In this document: piece after piece, positions 1 through 8,524 of the stretch
Numbering within the stretch: position 1 is the stretch's first letter
Layout of the letters: the number at the start of each line of letters is the position of its first letter
The notes under the pieces: generated by a model
The model's input: the letters and a program-made list of their open reading frames with translations, nothing else
The model's database searches: none
What the model was told of the DNA's origin: nothing
Program-made: the position numbers and the translations under genes
Origin: Bacillus badius NBRC 15713
GTDB taxonomy: Bacteria; Bacillota; Bacilli; Bacillales; Domibacillaceae
Assembly (NCBI RefSeq): GCF_001591605.1
Contig: NZ_BCVF01000014.1
Span: 1-64,000, forward strand
Reading direction: 5' to 3'
Length of the DNA: 64,000 nucleotides

Positions 1-50
1 GCAGGAGTCTGCACGCCTTCCATTTCAATCAACAGAGTGGACAAAGTTAG
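1..50. repeat. Partial dispersed repeat, right half
   Basis: These bases align without gaps to 60413..60462 at about 80% identity, sharing the cores GCAGGAGTCT, CGCCTTCCATT and CAATCAACAG. The copy is cut by the window edge. Similar GC-rich sequences ending in AATCAACAG are widely scattered between genes in Bacillus-type genomes (general knowledge). It lies beside a transposase scrap, so this is a mobile-element graveyard. Confidence 0.6.
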
Positions 51-164
51 TATATCCGTATAACAATGCCTGTTTGAAAATAAATCGATCAAATGCTTGG
101 GGTGGGAAAGAAGCTTTCGAAACATCATCCCAGCCAACGGGATAAAATAGAAGGGGTTACTATA

Positions 165-281
165 GATCAGCTTGTACCAGAAAAGCATCTGTTTGTTAAA
201 ATGGAGGCAGCGGCTGATTTTTCTTTTATTTATGACCGGGTGGAAGAATTGTACTAGGAAGCAGGCTGCCCAAGCATCGAC
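165..281 (+). pseudogene. IS1182-family transposase, N-terminal remnant
   Basis: Reading from 165, the frame gives LVPEKHLFVKMEAAADFSF then IYDRVEELY and a stop at 255. After the stop the same frame continues EAGCPSID. This matches the conserved N-terminus of IS1182/IS4-like transposases, where LVPxxHLxRxIxxxIDFSFIYDxVxxLY is followed by a G-RPSIDP segment. No catalytic DDE part follows, and no start codon or ribosome-binding site is evident, so only a decayed scrap of about 40 codons remains. It cannot encode an active transposase. The neighbouring dispersed repeat at 1..50 supports an old insertion. Family assignment rests on motif memory, not on a search. Confidence 0.6.
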
Positions 282-332
282 TTGGAGTGGTCTATCTTTC
301 TGCCGAATGACTTAAAAATCACCTAACAAACG

Positions 333-370
333 AAAAGAGGTTCGGAATGAGATCATTCCGAACCTCTTTT
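333..370. terminator. Bidirectional intrinsic terminator
   Basis: A perfect 18-bp inverted repeat: AAAAGAGGTTCGGAATGA at 333..350 and its complement at 353..370. The A- and T-rich outer ends let it work in both directions. It most likely ends the leftward ykuD/DUF3243 transcript. Confidence 0.85.
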
Positions 371-405
371 GCCGTAGAATAGATACCCGATTTTTCGGTC
401 ATCCT

Positions 406-747
406 TTATTCCTCATCGACAAATTTCACGAGCATATGAGCAAGCTGATGCTGCTGCTCCTTCGTGCCGACCTTCCACAGCTCTTGAAGCAATTTTTCTT
501 CTCTGTTTTTCGGCTCAGCATGTTCAGCAAGATACCCGGCAATTTTTTCTGCCGCAACCGCCAGCTCTTCTTCATTTAAACCGATTTTTTCAGCTAGTTC
601 TATTCGTTTCTTCAGGTAAGCTTTGAAGGAATGGAAATTTTCAAGAATGCTGTCCATTCTTTCAGGGCTGATCCGTTCAAGGGCATCATCCACTTTATTT
701 GGCTGCAGTTCTCCATCTTTGTGAATTGCGTGATTTTTCTCTGTCAT
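406..747 (-). CDS. DUF3243 family protein
   Basis: A 113-residue cytoplasmic protein of unknown function. The region from about residue 40 on (SFKAYLKKRIELAEKIGL, then GYLAEHAEPKNREEKLLQEL and the ending QHQLAHMLVKFV) matches the small helical DUF3243 family, of which B. subtilis YmfJ is a member. It carries about 25 extra charged N-terminal residues compared with the usual 85 or so. The start is supported by AAAGGAGG a suitable distance upstream. It lies 77 bp downstream of ykuD on the same strand and may be co-transcribed. No membrane segments or catalytic motifs are visible. Confidence 0.8.
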   Translation of the reverse strand: MTEKNHAIHKDGELQPNKVDDALERISPERMDSILENFHSFKAYLKKRIELAEKIGLNEEELAVAAEKIAGYLAEHAEPKNREEKLLQELWKVGTKEQQHQLAHMLVKFVDEE

Positions 748-824
748 CCGTCATTCCTCCTTTACTGTTTCGTTATGCCCCCCTTGATCCATTTTCAAAC
801 ATCAGACGGATGATTTCGGCTAGC

Positions 825-1319
825 TTACGGCCGGATCTGTACAGGCGTGCCGATCGGAACGATTCGAGCCAGTTCTTCCACATCACGGTTGTACATGCGA
901 ATGCAGCCTTTGGAAACAAATTTGCCGATCGAGGAAGGATTATTCGTTCCATGAATGCCATAGGACTTTTTGGATAAGCTCATCCACATCGTTCCAAATG
1001 GGCCGCCCGGATTCGGCGCTTTATTAATAATGACAAAATCTCCTGTCGGGGTTTTGGTCAGCATCTTGCCTACCCCCACGGGATAGACCTTTTGAACAGT
1101 TCCGTGATGCAGTAAGGTTAATTGCCGCTGCGACAGGGAAACGCGGATCGAATAAGGAAGAGAAGCGGGCGGGGAAAGACCGGGAATGCGAATGATTTGC
1201 CCGGGTGCTAGAGAATAAGAGCTCATTCCAGGGTTAGCCGCAAGCAGCCGAGCGACAGAAATCCGGTAATCAGCGGCAATTGAAGCCAGCGTTTCCCCGC
1301 GTTTAACAACGTGATTCAT
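825..1319 (-). CDS. ykuD: LysM / L,D-transpeptidase, YkuD type
   Basis: A 164-residue enzyme of the YkuD fold, the same length as B. subtilis YkuD. It has an N-terminal LysM domain (about residues 2-48, [18 protein letters not shown] to GQIIRIPG) that binds peptidoglycan. The catalytic L,D-transpeptidase domain follows, with the signature YGIHGTN and the active-site SKGCIRMYN (Cys within SKGCIR). Such enzymes form 3-3 or protein crosslinks in the wall. As in B. subtilis YkuD there is no signal peptide, which fits a role in sporulation, where the protein is made in the mother cell. That role is family knowledge and not visible here. The ribosome-binding site AGGTGAGG precedes the ATG. Confidence 0.93.
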   Translation of the reverse strand: MNHVVKRGETLASIAADYRISVARLLAANPGMSSYSLAPGQIIRIPGLSPPASLPYSIRVSLSQRQLTLLHHGTVQKVYPVGVGKMLTKTPTGDFVIINKAPNPGGPFGTMWMSLSKKSYGIHGTNNPSSIGKFVSKGCIRMYNRDVEELARIVPIGTPVQIRP

Positions 1320-1462
1320 AGCCTCACCTAATTTTGTCTATATTTTTGTGGTTCTTTACTGTTCATTTACGTATATGACCGGAGGGGAGCAGATAGACGC
1401 AAATAGAAGCTTCTTTGACGATATCACGATATTTGGCTGATATTTCATTTTTGATGCACTTG

Positions 1463-1471
1463 TGCTATAGT
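1463..1471 (+). promoter_or_regulatory. Extended -10 promoter for the thiT leader
   Basis: TGCTATAGT is an extended -10 element (TGn plus TATAGT) placed about 15 bp before the TPP aptamer. No good -35 is seen at the right spacing, which is normal for extended -10 promoters. An alternative is TTGACG at 1415 with TGATAT 17 bp later. Confidence 0.5.
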
Positions 1472-1484
1472 AAGAGCATAGAAG

Positions 1485-1570
1485 TCCACTAGGGGTGTCG
1501 TTAGACTGAGAGAGGAGCCGTCCTCAACTCTATGAACCTGATCTGGTTAGTACCAGCGTAGGGAACGTGT
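1485..1570 (+). promoter_or_regulatory. TPP riboswitch (THI box)
   Basis: The conserved THI-box elements are present in order: GGGGTGTCG, CTGAGAGAGGA, then TGAACCTGATCTGGTTAGTA and CCAGCGTAGGGAA. The leader sits directly upstream of the thiamine transporter gene thiT. Binding of thiamine pyrophosphate is expected to switch expression off. Confidence 0.95.
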
Positions 1571-1621
1571 GACAGATGCAGCCAACATTCCTTTACACGG
1601 AAGAGCCTGTTGTATCCGTAC

Positions 1622-1652
1622 ACCCCTCTGGATAATAGAAGGGGGCTTTTTT
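1622..1652 (+). terminator. Riboswitch terminator overlapping the thiT SD
   Basis: CCCCTCT (623-629 of this kb) pairs with AGAAGGGG, leaving one bulged A, and is followed by C and six T. The 3' arm GGGGG (1641-1645) is also the only Shine-Dalgarno sequence for the ATG at 1653. The hairpin can therefore both end transcription and hide the ribosome-binding site. Confidence 0.7.
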
Positions 1653-2219
1653 ATGGAAAGAAACAAATTGATAACGATGATCGAAATTGCCATTATGGCG
1701 GGGCTATCGTTTATATTAAGCAAAGTAGAATTCGGCGCTCTGTGGGCATTTGGCGGCTCGATTTCACTTATCATGGTGCCAATCTTTGTAATGGCCTTTC
1801 GCCGCGGCTGGCAGGCCGGCTTGGTTACAGGGCTATTAGCCGGGATCATCAGCTTGCTGACAGGCGGCTATGTCGTCCATCCGGTCCAGCTTGTGTTGGA
1901 TTATCCTCTCGCTTACGCGGTGCTTGGAATCGGAGGGCTTGCAGTTTTTCATAAGCCGATTACAACAGGAAGGATTTTCACCGGCTTATTGCTGGGAACG
2001 TCCCTGCGTCTCGCTTGCCATTTTATGTCCGGCATCATCTGGTTCGGCAGTGCTGCACCAAAGGAAATGCCAGTCGCTGTATATTCTTTTTTGTATAACA
2101 TTTCCTATTTGCTTCCGGAAATGTTAATCACAGCAGCGATATTAGTATTTTTGAAAAAGACCGCGCCGAGCTTTTATAAACAATCTGCTTCTATTGGAAG
2201 CAGCTCGGCCAGTTATTAA
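1653..2219 (+). CDS. thiT: Thiamine ECF transporter S component
   Basis: A 188-residue integral membrane protein of the ThiT (YuaJ) family. It captures extracellular thiamine and works with the shared energy-coupling module EcfA-A'-T encoded elsewhere. About six hydrophobic helices are visible (for example IMAGLSFILSKVEFGALW near the start, and LPEMLITAAILVFL near the end). The family features GGSISLIMVPI and RRGWQAGLVTG are present. I chose the ATG at 1653 instead of upstream in-frame ATG codons because those lie inside the riboswitch leader. The TPP riboswitch directly upstream confirms the substrate class. Confidence 0.95.
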   Translation: MERNKLITMIEIAIMAGLSFILSKVEFGALWAFGGSISLIMVPIFVMAFRRGWQAGLVTGLLAGIISLLTGGYVVHPVQLVLDYPLAYAVLGIGGLAVFHKPITTGRIFTGLLLGTSLRLACHFMSGIIWFGSAAPKEMPVAVYSFLYNISYLLPEMLITAAILVFLKKTAPSFYKQSASIGSSSASY

Positions 2220-2232
2220 TAAATGACGGCAG

Positions 2233-2265
2233 ACAGAAGCTGACTAGTGCAGCTTCTGTTTTTTT
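2233..2265 (+). terminator. Intrinsic terminator after thiT
   Basis: AGAAGCTG and CAGCTTCT form an 8-bp stem with a 7-nt loop, followed by GTTTTTTT. Confidence 0.85.
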
Positions 2266-2349
2266 GCGAAAAAAGGACACAAGCTGAAATTGTTTATTTA
2301 TTCCGGTACAATAAAAATAATAAGATTGAACACAGAGAGGAGGGGACTT

Positions 2350-5300
2350 ATGCTGACTGACCAATTAAAAAAATGGCTTGCTAATCAAAGGCCTACCCGC
2401 GCGTTGCTGCTGCCAAAACTAAAGGAACTTCATCATTTATTTTCCGAGTATAACGATCAGACGAATGCTCATGCCTGTGCTGAACTCATAGAAAAGTTGG
2501 AAAATATAGAGTACATTATTGCTTTTTACGGCCACTTTTCTGCCGGAAAATCCTCCATGATTAATGAGCTGCTAGGAGAAAATTTGCTCCCGTCGAGCCC
2601 AATTCCTACAAGCGCTAATATTGTCAAAGTGAAAGAAGGAGAGCCTTGCGCCAAGGTTTTCTTTAAAGACGGAAGCAGCCAGAGGTTCCCTTATCCTTAT
2701 GATATCAATGAAATTCAGGCCTATTGTGTGAATGGGAATGCTGTTGAAGAAGTAGACATTTCCCAGCGTACAGGCCAGCTTCCAGAAGGGGTAGCCGTTT
2801 TTGACACCCCAGGCATTGATTCAACAGACGACGCCCACAGGGTTAGCGCATTGTCGAAATTACACTTGGCTGATCTTGTTTTTTATATGATGGATTATAA
2901 CCACGTGCAATCGCCGGCCAATTTTGAATTTAACCGATATCTGGCAGAAAGAGGAAAAGAAAACTATTTCATTATTAACCAAATCGATAAGCACATCGCC
3001 AGTGAGCTGTCTTTTTCCCAGTTCTCAAGCCGCATTCACAAGTCATTCGCTGAACATAAGCTGTCGTACAACGGATTGTATTTCACATCCTTAAAGGAGG
3101 AGAATCACCCTTATAATCAGATCCACGAATTGAAGGATTTCTTATCCGGAAAGATGGCTGACCGCCGGCAGCAGCTTCCAGTTCATGTTCTGCAGGAAGC
3201 ACTGATGGCAGCGATGGATTTTTTCGATAAACAGCGGGAAAAAAGCAGGGAAGAGCTTGATCAGTATGATGAGCAGCTGGCGGAAGTCTCTTCTTTTCAG
3301 CAGCTTCAAGACGAGCTGCGGGAATGGAAGGAACGGAAAGAAGCCATAGAGAAACGCGATCATCTTTTTATTCCTCTCTTTGATCAAACGCTGGCGAAGG
3401 TTTTTTACAATGCCAAGCTGCTTGACTATTATGCCCGGATTTTCGTGCGGCAATTTTTAGAATCCCGGGAACTTTCCTTTCAGGTGCGCGGCTTATTTTC
3501 ACGCAAGAAAACCAAAAAAGAAAAAGATCATCGCCTGCAGCAGCTGTTTCAAACTTTAAATGAAAATAGAGTTTCCTATATTGATATCCCCTTAAAGGAG
3601 GACCTCATTCAGCTGTTAAGCTCATTTGATGTGCTGACGGAGGAACTGCGGGAGCAAATCCGCCGATGTGAGGTTGACTTTTCTCCCGAGCTGCTTGTGA
3701 AGCTTGTAAAAAGCGGAGCGATGCTTACTGATGATTATGTGCTGAATTATGCCAAAGACATCGCAAATGAACTGAGAAGCTTATATCGACAAGCGTTCGC
3801 TGGGATCATTGAACCGCTGGAAGCGCAGGCGAAGGAAAATAACCGCAGCAAACGGATTTTGCTTACCCAAGAGGAGAAAGACATTCACCAAAGAATAGCT
3901 GCTTGGGAAAAACGGGAGCAGTTAAAAGCGCAAGAAAAAGAGTTGTACAACAGGCTGCTTTCCACACTGGCGGTGCGTGGAACGGAAAAAGCGGAGAAAA
4001 AACCATTTCAGGCGTTTAAGAAGGGGGGGCAACTACAAGGGGCAAAACGAAAGCAAGTGGTCTCTATCGGTGAAGTAGCCAGGGAATGGCTGAGCCGGTC
4101 GGAGGAGGTTTCTCTTGTCTATGGCGGCTTGGAAAAACAGATAGAAGAGCTTAAAAGAAAAGCCCGCTTGCTGCTCAAGGCCGGCCATATGGAGCAAAAG
4201 ATCACTAAGCTGAATGAGCGGATTGCCAGGCTTGAGAAGAACGAATATACGATCGCTTTATTTGGAGCTTTCAGTGCCGGCAAGTCATCATTTGCCAATG
4301 CCTTGCTAGGTGAACGGGTGCTTCCTGTGTCGCCCAATCCCACCACCGCAGCCATCAATGAAATCCGTGCGCCCGATAAAGAACATCCTCACGAAACTGT
4401 CACGCTCTTGTTCAAAACAGAGGAACAGCTCCTCAAGGATATTAATCAGGCGCTGGAATTGAGCGGAAAAACGGTTGGGAGCTTGGAGAGCCTGGAGCTG
4501 CTTTTGCGGGAGCATGACGAATGGGCGGAGAACAAGAGGCAAGGAAATGGGGAAAACGAAGAACAAGAACCGGAAGAAGACTTTAGTCCGCTTGCTGCAT
4601 TGCCGCTGGAACAATTTTCATTCCTGCGCGCCGCTCTTTCCGGCTATAAGGAGATCCAGCCGCTGCTCGGGCAGCTAGCAGTAAAAAACGCTGATACGTA
4701 TACCGAGTTTGTCAGTGTGGAAGAAAAAGCGTGCTTTGTTGAGCGGATCATATTGTATTATGCTTCACCGCTGACCGAGCAAGGAATGGTACTTGTTGAT
4801 ACGCCCGGTGCGGGTTCCATGAATGCCCGTCATACTGAAATGGCCTTCAACTATATAACGAGCGCTGATTCGATCGTATTTGTTACTTATTACAATCATG
4901 CCTTTTCGCGAGCCGATCAAGTCTTTTTGACTCAGCTTGGACAGGTCAAAGAGTTTATTGGCAAAGATAAGTTGTTTTTTATCGTTAACGCAGCTGATCT
5001 TGCCACAGAGAAAAGCGACTTGCAGGATGTGCTTCGTCATGTTGAGCAAAATTTATTGCACTGCGGGATTGAACAAGCACGCATTTATCCGGTATCGAGC
5101 CACCTCGCTTTATTGGCAAAAAAAGAAGCGGCTCACTCTTTAACATCAGACGAAAAACAGCGGTACCAATCTTTATTGGCACTTTCAGAAGCAGAACGTC
5201 TTCCAAAGGAAGAGGTGCTGGAACTGTCAGGCTTCGCTTTATTCGAACAGCATTTTTATCCTTTCACCAAACAAGCTCTGGCTGCTGCTGTTTTGCATCA

Positions 5301-6135
5301 GGCAGAGGCGGATGCCAATCAAGGCATCCTTGAATTAAAACGGCGGATTAAGCTTGCCGAAACGGATGAAGTGATCAAGCAAGAACGGCGTCGCGAGCTG
5401 TCCCGTCAATTATCTGCAGCGCTGTCTTACTTAGAAGGCCGGCTCGTCACGGCAGAATATGAAGCCTTCCATCAAGAAATCAAAGAACTGTTATTCTATG
5501 CCAGACAACGCTTGTTTTATCGTTATAACGATGAATTTAAGGTCATTTTCAGCCCGGCTGCTTTTGATTCCTTTGATGATATGCGTACGGCGCTGCACCG
5601 GATGACCAATGAAGTAATCCGGTTTGTTGCTGCTGAACTGGCTCGTGAAATGAGGACGACAGCTTTTCGCTTGCAGGCCTTTATGCAAAAAGGCAGCCGC
5701 CGGTTTTACCGCTCGCTTGAAAAGGAAACAGGAGCCTTCTTGCCAGGGGTGTACTTGAAAGAAACAAAGGCCGACACAGCTCCAGGTATCTCTTTTGAGC
5801 CGGAGCTGCATGAGGTGCATTCCGGCTTGTTCGCTTCCTTGTTTAAAGAATATAAAACATCTGTACAGTTCTTTGCAGAAGGGGGAAATAAACAAATACG
5901 AGATGAAATCGAAAAGAAACTGATTCCGCCTGTGCATGAATATATCCGGCAGGAACAGGAGCGCATGGAAGCCATTCTGCTGCCGTTTTACCAGCGCTTT
6001 CTTGAAGAAGCGAAGACAGATGCAGAGGCGCAAATCAAAGAGCAGGCAGCCGGACAACTGGCGGCTTTGTCGGAAACATCGAATGCCGGATACTATAAAC
6101 AACTGCTGAACGAACTGCAGCATCAGCTCCCTTGA
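2350..6135 (+). CDS. dynA: Double dynamin-like GTPase, DynA type
   Basis: A 1261-residue protein made of two fused bacterial dynamin-like units. The first GTPase has the P-loop GHFSAGKSS (from residue 61), the G3 motif FDTPGIDST and NQIDKH as G4. The second has GAFSAGKSS (from residue 639), VDTPGAGSM and a degenerate VNAADL at the G4 position. Each GTPase is followed by long coiled-coil helical regions. The layout matches B. subtilis DynA (YpbR, 1193 residues), which tethers and fuses membranes without nucleotide and helps repair membrane damage from pores and phage (literature). AGGAGGGG just upstream supports the ATG at 2350 over an in-frame ATG at 2290. It appears to be transcribed alone. 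Confidence 0.93.
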   Translation: MLTDQLKKWLANQRPTRALLLPKLKELHHLFSEYNDQTNAHACAELIEKLENIEYIIAFYGHFSAGKSSMINELLGENLLPSSPIPTSANIVKVKEGEPCAKVFFKDGSSQRFPYPYDINEIQAYCVNGNAVEEVDISQRTGQLPEGVAVFDTPGIDSTDDAHRVSALSKLHLADLVFYMMDYNHVQSPANFEFNRYLAERGKENYFIINQIDKHIASELSFSQFSSRIHKSFAEHKLSYNGLYFTSLKEENHPYNQIHELKDFLSGKMADRRQQLPVHVLQEALMAAMDFFDKQREKSREELDQYDEQLAEVSSFQQLQDELREWKERKEAIEKRDHLFIPLFDQTLAKVFYNAKLLDYYARIFVRQFLESRELSFQVRGLFSRKKTKKEKDHRLQQLFQTLNENRVSYIDIPLKEDLIQLLSSFDVLTEELREQIRRCEVDFSPELLVKLVKSGAMLTDDYVLNYAKDIANELRSLYRQAFAGIIEPLEAQAKENNRSKRILLTQEEKDIHQRIAAWEKREQLKAQEKELYNRLLSTLAVRGTEKAEKKPFQAFKKGGQLQGAKRKQVVSIGEVAREWLSRSEEVSLVYGGLEKQIEELKRKARLLLKAGHMEQKITKLNERIARLEKNEYTIALFGAFSAGKSSFANALLGERVLPVSPNPTTAAINEIRAPDKEHPHETVTLLFKTEEQLLKDINQALELSGKTVGSLESLELLLREHDEWAENKRQGNGENEEQEPEEDFSPLAALPLEQFSFLRAALSGYKEIQPLLGQLAVKNADTYTEFVSVEEKACFVERIILYYASPLTEQGMVLVDTPGAGSMNARHTEMAFNYITSADSIVFVTYYNHAFSRADQVFLTQLGQVKEFIGKDKLFFIVNAADLATEKSDLQDVLRHVEQNLLHCGIEQARIYPVSSHLALLAKKEAAHSLTSDEKQRYQSLLALSEAERLPKEEVLELSGFALFEQHFYPFTKQALAAAVLHQAEADANQGILELKRRIKLAETDEVIKQERRRELSRQLSAALSYLEGRLVTAEYEAFHQEIKELLFYARQRLFYRYNDEFKVIFSPAAFDSFDDMRTALHRMTNEVIRFVAAELAREMRTTAFRLQAFMQKGSRRFYRSLEKETGAFLPGVYLKETKADTAPGISFEPELHEVHSGLFASLFKEYKTSVQFFAEGGNKQIRDEIEKKLIPPVHEYIRQEQERMEAILLPFYQRFLEEAKTDAEAQIKEQAAGQLAALSETSNAGYYKQLLNELQHQLP

Positions 6136-6194
6136 ATGAGCTGATGCTGCTTTCTTCAAGCATCTCCCGTACATGTATGTGAAAGGAAGAGAAA

Positions 6195-6736
6195 ATGGAC
6201 ATTGAAAAACAATTTTTTGCCAACGGCACATGCTACACCATCAGAATCGCCCGGCATAATGATGCACAGGCATTATCTGATATACGGCTCCAGATTGACG
6301 GCGAAACAGAAAACCTTGATAGAGAAAAGGGAGAAGGCTTTATAGATAAGGCCGGCTTTGAACGATTCATTCAATCAGACATAGAAAACGAGAAAACTTG
6401 TTTTTAGTAGCAGTTGTGAGCGGCAAAATTGTCGGATTTTCGAGGTGTGAAGGCAATCATTTAAAGCGGTTCGCCCATAAGGTAGAATTCGGGGTTGGCA
6501 TCTTGCAAGACTACTGGGGAAGGGGCATCGGAAAAAACCTTCTGAAAGAATCGATCGCTTGGGCGGATGCCAACAACATTGAAAAAATGACATTGCACGT
6601 GCTAGAAACAAATGAGAAAGCGATCCGCCTGTATGAGAAGTGCGGCTTTCAAATCGAGGGCCTCTTGCAAAAGGACAAAATTCTTTCAGATGGGAACTAT
6701 TATAATACTGTGGTGATGGGAAGGTTTAACGGATAA
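6195..6736 (+). pseudogene. GNAT acetyltransferase, frameshifted
   Basis: Two overlapping frames together encode one GNAT N-acetyltransferase of about 180 residues. The first (6195..6407) gives MDIEKQFFANGTCYTIRIAR up to IENEK, then a stop. The second (from about 6398) gives LFLVAVVSGKIVGFSRCEG, the acetyl-CoA loop YWGRGIGKNLL and ETNEKAIRLYEKCGF. Restoring one A in the run GAGAAAAC at 6388-6397 would give ENEKNLFLVAVV and a full-length protein. There is a good ribosome-binding site (AAGGAAGAG) before 6195. This is either a recent frameshift or a homopolymer sequencing error. The substrate is unknown. Confidence 0.85.
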
Positions 6737-6921
6737 GGGGAAATCATCGAGCGGTCCTGCTTTTATTTTTTTCACTAGTAAATTCCAAAACTCAATATTT
6801 TTAATATTGCAAATGGCAGGCAGATATATTAAGATGAGTATACCATCCTTATTACGATGAACATTTGCATGCAAACCATGCGAATGCCCCGCGTAATATC
6901 CGAATGGCAGGAGGAACATCC

Positions 6922-7239
6922 GTGTTTGATAAAGATACGATTTATGTGATTGGAGACAGCAAAACAGCTTCTAACAATCCAATTATGCAGCAATTTAATT
7001 CTTACTTTATCGGTCTTGTCATCGACCGGAAGAATCATAAGATTATAGAGGCGGAATGCTCTTCTACTATTTCCTTAACCTCTCAATTCGTCCAATCCAT
7101 CTTTAACGGGCGGTCCATGATGGAATTTGAGGACATTGTTGCCGACATTGAGAACCGATATTTCGGTGCGTCACAAAAAGCTTTAATTGTCGCGTTTAAA
7201 AACGCCTGTATTAAATACAACCAAATTATTAACAATTAG
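6922..7239 (+). CDS. DUF3870 domain protein
   Basis: A 105-residue cytoplasmic protein matching DUF3870, which begins with a DTIYVIGDSKTASNNPI segment. It also shows YFIGLVIDRKNHKIIEAECS and a C-terminal helix AFKNACIKYNQI. Its function is unknown. I start it at GTG 6922 because AGGAGG ends seven bases before it, whereas an ATG at 6865 has no ribosome-binding site. It precedes a DUF819 permease, a dipeptide epimerase and an NlpC/P60 endopeptidase on the same strand, so a link to murein-peptide or amino acid metabolism is reasonable but inferred only from context. A terminator hairpin separates it from the next gene. Confidence 0.75.
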   Translation: MFDKDTIYVIGDSKTASNNPIMQQFNSYFIGLVIDRKNHKIIEAECSSTISLTSQFVQSIFNGRSMMEFEDIVADIENRYFGASQKALIVAFKNACIKYNQIINN

Positions 7240-7263
7240 CTGCTTCATTTGTTTATGCATATG

Positions 7264-7312
7264 AAATCCAGCTGTTAAAGGGCGGACGTCCTTTGGCAGC
7301 TGGATTTTTTAT
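7264..7312 (+). terminator. Intrinsic terminator or attenuator before the DUF819 gene
   Basis: An outer stem AAATCCAGCTG / CAGCTGGATTT encloses a second stem AAAGG / CCTTT, followed by a run of T. It lies between the DUF3870 gene and the permease gene. Confidence 0.8.
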
Positions 7313-7345
7313 TTTTTTAAACTTTCTTTAAAGGAGGAAGAATAG

Positions 7346-8509
7346 ATGATTCAAGATGGTGTGATGTTTGTTTGTTTTTTGCTCGCATTTACAGCTGTAA
7401 TTGCGATCGCGGAGAAAAAGATTGGGGGCAAGTTTTTTAAATACGTGCCCGGGATTGTACTGATTTATATCGGTGCCGCTTTAATGAAAACGTTCGGCCT
7501 CTTTTCTGCAAGTGAATCTGTTGAAAACGCTTACGGAACCGTGCGCGGATTGCTTTTGCCCGCGATGCTGATGCTCATGCTGCTTCATTGTGACTTAAGA
7601 AAAATCGTCCGTTTAGGCCCGAAAATGCTGTTAACATTTTTTGCTGCATCGCTCAGCATTGTAGGAGGATTCACGATTACTTATGCGCTTCTTCGCGGGT
7701 TTTACGCGGAAGGAACATGGAAAGCTTTTTCTGCGCTGAGCGCCAGCTGGACAGGCGGATCGGCAAATATGGTGATCCTTCAAGGAATTTTAGACGTGCC
7801 TGAAAATATTTTTGGCTACGCCTTAATTATGGATACTGTCAATTATTCTGTATGGGTAATGTTCTTGTTCTGGCTTGTGCCGTTTGCCATGAAATTCAAC
7901 AAATGGACGAAGGCGGATACTTCTTATATTGATGAAATTACCGCTCACCTGGAAGCCGAAGAAAGCAACAGCCAACAGCCAATCGGCTTCGTTGAACTTA
8001 TCGGATTTCTTGCGCTTGGCTTGTTTGTTTCAGCGGCAGCGACGAAAATAGGTACGGTTCTTCCTGAACTTGGGGCGGCTGTCAATGCAACGACTTGGAC
8101 GATTATTATCGCTTCTGCTGTCGGCCTGATACTAGCCATGACAAAAGTAGGCAAGCTGCCAGGCTCCATGGAAATCTCAAAAGTCATGCTTTATATCGTG
8201 ATCGGTTTAATCGCCTCACATGCTGATTTCTCGCAATTGTTCCAAGCGCCTGTGTACATTATTTCCGGATTTATGATCATGTTCTTCCACGGATTAATTA
8301 TGGTGATTTTGGCTAAGGTGTTTAAGCTCGATTTATTTACAATGGGTGTTGCTTCTCTGGCCAATATCGGCGGCGTAGCTTCAGCTCCAATTTTAGCAGG
8401 GGCATTCAACCGGGCATTGATTCCGGTGGGCATTTTAATGGCTGTGCTCGGCAGTCTGCTCGGCACCTACTACGGTATTTTAACTTCTTATATTTTATCT
8501 GCATTTTAA
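7346..8509 (+). CDS. DUF819 family membrane permease (YjcL-like)
   Basis: A 387-residue polytopic membrane protein with about ten to twelve hydrophobic segments, starting with VMFVCFLLAFTAVIAIAEK. Typical DUF819 stretches are seen, including SASWTGGSANMVI and ASLANIGGVASAPILAG, the latter being one of the conserved Gly/Ala-rich half-repeat loops. B. subtilis YjcL belongs to this family, whose substrate is not established. AAAGGAGG precedes the ATG. The stop is only 15 bp from the ykfB start, so the two are clearly co-transcribed. This suggests it imports or exports a murein-derived di- or tripeptide, or an amino acid from it, replacing the oligopeptide ABC component used in the B. subtilis ykf operon. 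That substrate is my inference. Confidence 0.8.
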   Translation: MIQDGVMFVCFLLAFTAVIAIAEKKIGGKFFKYVPGIVLIYIGAALMKTFGLFSASESVENAYGTVRGLLLPAMLMLMLLHCDLRKIVRLGPKMLLTFFAASLSIVGGFTITYALLRGFYAEGTWKAFSALSASWTGGSANMVILQGILDVPENIFGYALIMDTVNYSVWVMFLFWLVPFAMKFNKWTKADTSYIDEITAHLEAEESNSQQPIGFVELIGFLALGLFVSAAATKIGTVLPELGAAVNATTWTIIIASAVGLILAMTKVGKLPGSMEISKVMLYIVIGLIASHADFSQLFQAPVYIISGFMIMFFHGLIMVILAKVFKLDLFTMGVASLANIGGVASAPILAGAFNRALIPVGILMAVLGSLLGTYYGILTSYILSAF

Positions 8510-8524
8510 GGAAAGGATGTCATC

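Noticed and set aside
2350-6135. Dynamin gene as part of an anti-phage defence island
   Set aside because: It matches the widespread chromosomal DynA, stands alone between thiT and a GNAT gene, and no defence neighbours are present.
5491-6231. Long leftward open frame of about 246 codons opposite dynA
   Set aside because: It lies wholly inside the coding frame of the dynamin gene, has no ribosome-binding site, and its composition (many Cys, Phe and His) is that of an antisense shadow.
6380-6410. Programmed -1 frameshift in the GNAT gene
   Set aside because: No X-XXY-YYZ slippery site, internal SD or stimulatory hairpin is visible. A simple base loss in an A-run explains it better.
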